A DNA stretch of 64,000 bases from Streptomyces sp. NBC_00247 (lineage in GTDB: Bacteria > Actinomycetota > Actinomycetes > Streptomycetales > Streptomycetaceae), in assembly GCF_036188265.1 (NCBI RefSeq), contig NZ_CP108093.1:4608001-4672000 (forward strand), read 5' to 3'. This document shows positions 58,897 through 64,000 of the stretch, piece after piece (the first letter of the stretch is position 1; each line of letters starts with the position of its first letter). Made by a program: the position numbers and the translations under genes. Below the pieces are notes generated by a model. It worked only from the letters and a program-made list of their open reading frames with translations. It ran no database searches and was not told the origin of the DNA.

Positions 58897-59335
58897 GGCG
58901 ATCAAGGTAAAGAAATGGTCAAGGCGTACAACCCTTGGCATCCTTGCCCGGTCACACTCTGCGTCGGGACTTCCGGGGGAGGGGTCCGGGGGGAACGGGA
59001 AGGCCCGACGGGGGGAAAGCGAGAGGGGTCCGGCCGCGAGGCCGGGCCCGTTTCGCTTTCCCGGGGCGGAGGCGGGCTCCTGCCCGCCCGGCCCGTCGGC
59101 CGCCTCACGCGTTTCACCCTCCGGCGCAGCTGACCAGGGCTCAGTTTTCCCGGCCGCCGATGGCTACGCCCCCGCCCCCATCCCTCGTAAACTCGGACAT
59201 CCGCCACCGCGTCCGTGCGCGTGCCCGCACCGCGTCCACGACGGGGCCGACCCCGGTCCACCCCTCCGACTCCGCCCGCGCCGGCTTCTCCTTGCCCGAC
59301 ACGGACTCCCGCGCCCCGGAAGGAACCGTCAGCAG
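58897..59335. other. Gap of 439 bases, no gene seen
   Basis: The stretch is between the sugar operon and the Septu-like pair. I see only shadow frames. GTCGGGACTTCCGGGG and AGAGCG motifs are present but do not form a clear structure. The promoter of ptuA should lie near its end; no confident -10 is visible. Confidence 0.4.
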
Positions 59336-60799
59336 ATGTACGTCTCCCGCGTCACCATCGAGAACATCAAGTCGTTCAACGGACCGCGCAAAGTCGACCT
59401 GACCCTGACCCGCCCGGACGGCTCGCACGCCGGCTGGACGGTCCTCGCCGGCCGCAACGGAGCCGGGAAGACCACCCTGTTGCGCGCCCTCGCCCTCGCG
59501 CTGAGCGGACCGGTGGCGGCCCGTGGACTGGTCCAGGGCTTCGAGAACTGGGTCACGCGCGGCGCCGAGTCGGGCAGCGCCTCGGCGGAGATCGTCCGCG
59601 ACAAGGACTTCGACAAGTTCACCGCCTCGGGTCGCACCCAGAACAAGTTCGGTACCGGCCTGCGCTGGACACCTCCGGGCGAGGCGGCGGCCGGGCGCAA
59701 GAGCGCGCAGCCCGCACTCGGCGAGATCCGGAGCAACTCCCGTACGCAGAGCGCCAGTGCCGCCCAGCGCGGGCCGTGGGCGGACAACCCGGTGGGCTGG
59801 TTCTGCGCCGCGTACGGCCCGTTCCGGCGGATGGCCGGCGGCTCGGGCGACGTACAGCGCCTGATGCTGGCCTCGGGGCCGGTGGCCCGGCAGGCGAGCC
59901 TCTTCCACGAGGACGCCTCGCTGGCCGAGGGCGTCGCCTGGCTGATCGAACAGCATCTGCGCGCCCTCGAAGGCCGGGAGGGCGCGCTGGCCCTCAAGGA
60001 GGCCGCCCTCTCCGTCCTCGGCGACGGACTCCTGCCGGACGGCTACCGCATCAAGGACGTCGACTCCGAGGGCCTCTGGGTCACCAGGGGCGGACACCGC
60101 TTCCCGCTGCGGGAGATGAGCGACGGGTTCCGTACCGTCGCCGCCCTCGTGGTGGACCTGCTCAAGCAGATCCACGACGCCTTCGGCGACCACGCGCTGG
60201 GCCGGGGCGGCGAGGACGAGGGCCCGAGCCCGCTCCAGGTCCCCGGGGTCGTGATCATCGACGAGATCGACGCCCACCTCCACGTCTCCTGGCAGCGCCG
60301 CATCGGCCCCTGGCTGACCACGCACTTCCCCAACATCCAGTTCATCGTCACCACCCACAGCCCCTACATCTGCCAGGCCGCCGACCCCGGCGGCCTGATC
60401 CGCCTGCCCGGCGTCGACGAGGACGCCGCCCCCGAGGTCGTCCCCGAGGACCTGTACGAACGGGTCGTCTACGGCAGCGGCGACGACGCGGTGCTCTCCG
60501 ACCTCTTCGGCCTGGACACCCCGTACTCGGAGCGCGCCGAGTACGCCCGCGCCGAGTTCGTCGCCCTGGAGTCCAAGGTGTACGAGGGCGACACCTCGCC
60601 CGAGACCGTCGCCCGGTACAAGGAGCTCAAGAGCCTGCTGTCCAGCTCCCCGACCGCCCGCGCCCACGAGGTCTCCGCCCGGCTGTACCGGATCGCCGAC
60701 CAGGTCCAGGACGTCTCCGGCGCGTACGGCGAGGGGGCGGCGGGCGGGCCCGGGGCCGGAAACGGGGACACGGCCGGAGAGGCCGGCGAGGCGAAGTGA
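59336..60799 (+). CDS. ptuA: PtuA-like AAA+ ATPase of a Septu antiphage system
   Basis: The product has 487 residues from ATG 59336 (GGAAGGAACC upstream). It is an OLD/SMC-like ATPase: MYVSRVTIENIKSFNGPRKVDLTL, Walker A GRNGAGKTT (about residue 43), a signature-like MSDGFRT (about 259), Walker B VVIIDEIDAHLH (about 305) and TTHSPYIC (about 338) as switch His. Residues 90-150 are a species-specific insertion. The C-terminus is low-complexity. In Septu systems PtuA holds the PtuB nuclease inactive until phage infection. Coupled to ptuB by a GTGA overlap. Confidence 0.8.
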   Translation: MYVSRVTIENIKSFNGPRKVDLTLTRPDGSHAGWTVLAGRNGAGKTTLLRALALALSGPVAARGLVQGFENWVTRGAESGSASAEIVRDKDFDKFTASGRTQNKFGTGLRWTPPGEAAAGRKSAQPALGEIRSNSRTQSASAAQRGPWADNPVGWFCAAYGPFRRMAGGSGDVQRLMLASGPVARQASLFHEDASLAEGVAWLIEQHLRALEGREGALALKEAALSVLGDGLLPDGYRIKDVDSEGLWVTRGGHRFPLREMSDGFRTVAALVVDLLKQIHDAFGDHALGRGGEDEGPSPLQVPGVVIIDEIDAHLHVSWQRRIGPWLTTHFPNIQFIVTTHSPYICQAADPGGLIRLPGVDEDAAPEVVPEDLYERVVYGSGDDAVLSDLFGLDTPYSERAEYARAEFVALESKVYEGDTSPETVARYKELKSLLSSSPTARAHEVSARLYRIADQVQDVSGAYGEGAAGGPGAGNGDTAGEAGEAK

Positions 60800-61554
60800 T
60801 CCGGATGATCCGCCCCGAACTGCCCCTGGACACCCAGGAACACTTAGCGACGTACACCCGGCAGATCGCCGACGCGGCGGCCTCCGACCGCAAGGCCACC
60901 GCGATAGGCCTCTGGGGCCGCTTCGCCGTACGCCGACGCGTGCGCCCCGGCGTACTCGCCGCCCTCACCGACATGGCCCCCGGCCACCAGCGCTGCATGT
61001 ACTGCGGCGACAGCCAGGGCACCGACATCGACCACTTCGAGCCGAAGAGCCAGGCGCCGCTGCGCACCTTCGACTGGACCAACTACCTGCTGGCCTGCTC
61101 CTACTGCAACAGCAACCAGAAGCGCGACCTGTTCCCGCGCGACGCGAGCACCGGCCGCGCACTCCTTCTCGACCCCACCCTCGACGACCCCCTGAACCAC
61201 CTGCGGCTCGTGTTGCCGCTCTGTACGTACCGAGGACTCAGCGCCCAGGGCGACGCCTGCATAGACGTGTTCGGCCTCAACCGGCGCGGCGTCCTCGTCG
61301 CCGGACGCCGGACCGCCTACGCCACGGCCAAGCAGTCCGTCGAACTCTGGCGCATCGCCACCGACCGGGGCCAGCACGCCAAGGCCGACGAGGTCGCCCG
61401 CGTCGCCTGGGACCGCCCGCTCGCCGACGTACTCGCCGCGATGTTCCACCAGTCCGGGCACCCCGCCGCCGAACTGCTCTTCGACGGCGAGGAGGAGATC
61501 CTGGCGCTGCTGCGGGACCCGGAGTTACGGGCGAGCTTTCTGGCGCGGGCGTGA
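60796..61554 (+). CDS. ptuB: PtuB-like HNH nuclease of a Septu antiphage system
   Basis: The product has 252 residues from GTG 60796; ATG 60805 is the alternative. The HNH zinc-and-catalysis core is RCMYCGDSQGTDIDHFEPKS with paired Cys and the D-H of the DH motif, and then LACSYCNSNQKRDLFP with the second Cys pair and the Asn/Lys (about residues 70-115). This matches PtuB nucleases. The C-terminal half (about 150-250) is helical. Codons 17 (60844-60846) and 244 (61525-61527) are TTA, rare in Streptomyces and read only by the bldA tRNA. That would make the nuclease dependent on bldA. Confidence 0.8.
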   Translation: MIRMIRPELPLDTQEHLATYTRQIADAAASDRKATAIGLWGRFAVRRRVRPGVLAALTDMAPGHQRCMYCGDSQGTDIDHFEPKSQAPLRTFDWTNYLLACSYCNSNQKRDLFPRDASTGRALLLDPTLDDPLNHLRLVLPLCTYRGLSAQGDACIDVFGLNRRGVLVAGRRTAYATAKQSVELWRIATDRGQHAKADEVARVAWDRPLADVLAAMFHQSGHPAAELLFDGEEEILALLRDPELRASFLARA

Positions 61555-61806
61555 GAGGGGTCGGATTCGGCAGTCCAACCCCGGTCGGCGGCACAAGGCC
61601 AGGAATCTCACCTCAAGGCTGAGCTCGATGGCGCCCATCTCGTCCCGAACTCTCACCGGGAGTGCGGCGTGCCGGAGATCCTTGGCGTAGTACCGAGTCT
61701 GCCGGTCGGCCTCGTCGGGCCGGGCCTCCACGGGACGATAGGGGTGATCGGGCCACTCCGTGTCAGCCCACCGGACGAGGTCGTCGCTTTGGGACGTCAG
61801 ACGCAT
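61525..61806 (-). CDS. Possible small protein antisense to the ptuB end
   Basis: A minus-strand frame from ATG 61806 reads MRLTSQSDDLVRWADTEWPDHPYRPVEARPDEADRQTRYYAKDLRHAALPVRVRDEMGAIELSLEVRF, about 93 residues, which looks more natural than shadow sequence. It overlaps the last 30 bases of ptuB. Upstream a second frame gives a hydrophobic RRALAVAAVVVVLAGVFGPAVVV helix; the two frames could join by frameshifts. Neither is a known family. Confidence 0.35.
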   Translation of the reverse strand: MRLTSQSDDLVRWADTEWPDHPYRPVEARPDEADRQTRYYAKDLRHAALPVRVRDEMGAIELSLEVRFLALCRRPGLDCRIRPLSRPRQKARP

Positions 61807-62289
61807 CGCGGAGAGCCGGGGTGCGCGGTTGGACGACGACGGCGGGGCCGAAGACTCCGGCGAGGACGACCACCACGGCGGCGACGGCGAGGGCACGCCG
61901 CCCCCGAGGAGGCGGAGGTCGTGACCGACACCGTTGGCGCCGCTCCGCGACCGCAGCCCCGGGGTCAGACCGGCCAATGAGCGGGCGCCTTGGGCAACTG
62001 CCCTTCTGAACTGCGGTTTTCGGTGGCCGGGTGGACAATGAACGACGGAGTTCCCGCCCCGGCGGGGACGGAACCGGAGCCGCCGGAGGTGTCCGGGACC
62101 GCAAGGGTCGGCCGGCGTCAGGCGCCACCGGATCGGAAGCGTGCCGGGCGGGCCGCCCTCCCGAGCAGGCCGGGTCGAGGAGCACCTGCCCGGCCGGACG
62201 GACTCGCGAACCCACCGATCCGACGGCTCGCCCCGTGCCCGCCCGGCTCACAGCGGGGACGGATCAGCCACGCCCTGTCGCCCCCTCGC
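61807..62289. other. Gap of 483 bases, membrane-like minus frame only
   Basis: Only the hydrophobic minus-strand frame described for the 61525-61806 gene stands out. The rest is shadow sequence. There is no hairpin of note except a GC-rich 62060-62200 stretch. Confidence 0.4.
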
Positions 62290-62643
62290 TCACCACTTGT
62301 CGCCGACGCGCACCTTGTCCCACTTGCTCTTCGAGATGCACAACTCGTGCGCGTCGTTGTCCAGTTCGATCTGGTAGCACTCCTTCTTGCGGTGCTCGAC
62401 GCGCTTGGTGGCACCGGTCTTCACCTGGTGGCAGGACTTCTTGGTCTTGCCGTTCTTCCTGGTCGTGGAGCATTCGCTGCGCGTGACCGGCTCGTCGGTG
62501 TACGTGGTGCTGCCGCGCTTGTACTCCTTCTCCGTGATCGTCCCGTGCACCGGGTCGCCGCCGCAGGCGGTCAGGATCAGTACGGCGACGGGCGCGGCGG
62601 CCAAGGCGGCGATACGGCGGAAGGGCTGACGGTGACCGGGCAT
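62290..62643 (-). CDS. Small Lys-rich lipoprotein
   Basis: The product has 117 residues from ATG 62643. MPGHRQPFRRIAALAAAPVAVLILTACGG has a basic start, hydrophobic core and the lipobox LTAC, so Cys27 should be lipidated. The mature part is Lys/Glu/Thr-rich with four Cys (SEC, KSC, ECY, LCI), which could form two disulfides. It resembles no family that I know. It is likely surface-held. Confidence 0.8.
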   Translation of the reverse strand: MPGHRQPFRRIAALAAAPVAVLILTACGGDPVHGTITEKEYKRGSTTYTDEPVTRSECSTTRKNGKTKKSCHQVKTGATKRVEHRKKECYQIELDNDAHELCISKSKWDKVRVGDKW

Positions 62644-63072
62644 GGCGGGTCCTCTGGGGCGGAGTGGGTGCCGGGCTGTCCGAAGCGGACGGCGGCGGCG
62701 TGAGCGCGTTTCGCAGCATAGTGACGCACCGCACGTACGTTCGGTTCTGGGTGTGCGGTAGGCGAATTGGCGACCCCGACCGGATGGCTCGCGACCGTCG
62801 CCGGCTCGGGCGGGCTCCACGACCTGAGCTGGGAAGGAGCGCAGCCGGGCTGGGTGGGCCGCCATGGGGCGACGCCGCTCACGTCTCGACGGCACGCGCT
62901 CAGCCTTCGACGGCACGGGACAGGAGGCTTTGGCGCGCGGGGCCGACCCGCAGCCGCCTCGCTCAAGTCGGTTCCCGCAGGTCGACACGGTCCAGCCCGA
63001 TCTTCTTCGCCACGACAGGTAACCCGCCCCTCCCTGCGTGCGAGCCGGGTGGCGGCGGTGTAGAGAGGAGTC
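62644..63072. other. Gap of 429 bases, divergent promoters
   Basis: No gene is seen. The region separates the divergent lipoprotein and phosphatase genes. GAGAGGAG just before 63073 is the phosphatase ribosome site. Confidence 0.45.
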
Positions 63073-64000
63073 ATGTCACAGCGCCGCGAAGGACCTCGCC
63101 GAGTGGTGCGCGGGGGGCGGGGCCGGGCTCTGATCGCCGTCCCGGTTCTGTGGATCGTCGCGGTGTCGGTGGTCGACGTTCTCTCACCGTCCGACATCCA
63201 CCTCGGGCCGCTGCTCGTCGCGGCTCCGGCGGTCACCGCCTCGTTCGCAGGTCCCCGGACGGTGGGTCTGATCGCCGCGCTGGCGGTGCTCTCGCAGACG
63301 GTCATCGGGCTGGTGCGGGATTCCGACGAGCTGCTCTCGGCCAACCACGAGGCTCAGGTCATCTCCCTGTTGCTGGTCGGCGTGATGCTCGTGATCTTCT
63401 GTGTACTGAGGGAGCGCCGGGCGAAGGAGCTGGCGCAGGTGCGGTACGTCTCCGAGACCGCCCAGCGGGTGGTCCTGCCACCGCTGCCCAGGACGCTGGG
63501 CCCCCTGCGCGTGGCCTCGCTCTACCTCGCGGCGGAGGCCGAGGCCCAGATCGGCGGCGACCTCTACGCGGCGACCCGCACCACCACCGGGACCCGGCTC
63601 ATCGTCGGCGACGTGCGTGGCAAGGGAATGACCGCGGTGAACGACGCCGCACTGCTCCTCGGCGCGTTCCGCGTCGCGGCCCACCGCCGGGCAAGCCTGG
63701 GCGAGCTGGTCGGCTACCTCGACCGCAGCGTGTGCTGGGACCTGACGGAGCCGGGGGAGAGCAGCCGTTACGGAGAAACCTTCATCACCGCAACCGTCCT
63801 GGACATCCCCGACCAGGGCGGCCGGGTCGAGATGGTCGCCTGCGGGCATCCGCCGCCGGTCGTCCTGTGCGACGGCCGACCGACGACGATGGACGTCCTC
63901 CACCCCGCGCCCCCGCTCGGCCTGGGCGAGTTGGCGCATCCGAGGTACCACGTCGACAGCTTCCCGTTCGAGCCGGGAAGCCTCCTGCTGCTGTACACGG
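63073..64000 (+). CDS. Membrane PP2C-type phosphatase (SpoIIE/RsbU-like), truncated by window end
   Basis: At least 309 residues from ATG 63073, with GAGAGGAG in front. Three to four hydrophobic segments (ALIAVPVLWIVAVSVVDVL, GLIAALAVLSQTVIGLV, VISLLLVGVMLVIFCVL) fill residues 18-115. The SpoIIE domain starts at about 125: SETAQRVVLPPLPRTLGPLRVASLYLAAEAEAQIGGDLYAA has the GGD metal site, then IVGDVRGKGMTAV and ACGHPPPVVL. It dephosphorylates an anti-anti-sigma partner at the membrane. The window ends before the last Asp of the active site. Confidence 0.92.
   Translation, partial: MSQRREGPRRVVRGGRGRALIAVPVLWIVAVSVVDVLSPSDIHLGPLLVAAPAVTASFAGPRTVGLIAALAVLSQTVIGLVRDSDELLSANHEAQVISLLLVGVMLVIFCVLRERRAKELAQVRYVSETAQRVVLPPLPRTLGPLRVASLYLAAEAEAQIGGDLYAATRTTTGTRLIVGDVRGKGMTAVNDAALLLGAFRVAAHRRASLGELVGYLDRSVCWDLTEPGESSRYGETFITATVLDIPDQGGRVEMVACGHPPPVVLCDGRPTTMDVLHPAPPLGLGELAHPRYHVDSFPFEPGSLLLLYT

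Noticed and set aside
59336..61554. Retron with PtuAB effector (Ec78 type)
   Set aside because: No reverse transcriptase gene or msr/msd-like RNA is next to the pair.

Overview
The window is high-GC actinomycete DNA that I assign to Streptomyces. The main reasons are the adpA-orn gene pair with a TTA (bldA-type) codon in adpA, the accD-accC-hmgL-acdH block with a divergent TetR gene, many GTG starts with GTGA/ATGA overlaps, and a second glmS beside a universal-stress gene. Gene order from about 12.4 to 33 kb resembles the S. coelicolor core region around SCO2774-SCO2793, from memory; no alignment was run.

Region 1 (1-12,426) is the right-hand part of an integrative element inserted at the 3' end of a tRNA-His gene, with its tyrosine integrase next to the tRNA. 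It holds an XRE repressor with a candidate operator array, a phage-like replication module (lambda O/P-like order: Rep with internal iteron-like repeats, then a DnaC-type loader), a decayed repeat-rich stretch, three tandem hairpins, two coupled Nudix genes, and a plus-strand cargo run. The cargo run is an NDK-like kinase, a small protein, a CYTH triphosphate-tunnel protein, an HD hydrolase, a 464-residue protein of unknown family, a SAM methyltransferase and an RsbW-like ATPase. This nucleotide-centred cargo is the best candidate in the window for an undescribed system.

Region 2 (12.4-19.5 kb) holds tRNA-His, orn, adpA with a 1.16-kb leader, a universal stress protein, glmS, a small conserved protein and a graveyard of three pseudogenes (GNAT, SDR and MarR remnants). 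Region 3 (19.5-33 kb) holds the leucine/acyl-CoA catabolic operon with its TetR regulator and paired operators, a LysE exporter, a MerR-controlled oxidoreductase, a CDF transporter, a TesB thioesterase and a second acyl-CoA dehydrogenase. Region 4 (33-43.6 kb) holds a secreted amidase with three C-terminal repeats, a PucR regulator divergent from a symporter-agmatinase-TPP enzyme operon, and a small protein resembling the C-terminus of Cas8c/Csd1.

Region 5 (43.6-53.5 kb) holds a fused asymmetric ABC exporter, an S28-type secreted peptidase, a Tat-exported GH3 enzyme and a divergent LysR/EamA pair. Region 6 (53.5-58.9 kb) is a LacI-controlled sugar or polyol catabolic regulon with three LacI-type boxes. 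Region 7 (59.3-61.6 kb) is a Septu-like PtuA/PtuB antiphage pair; ptuB carries two TTA codons, so it may be expressed only when bldA tRNA is available. The window ends in a lipoprotein gene and a truncated SpoIIE-type phosphatase gene.
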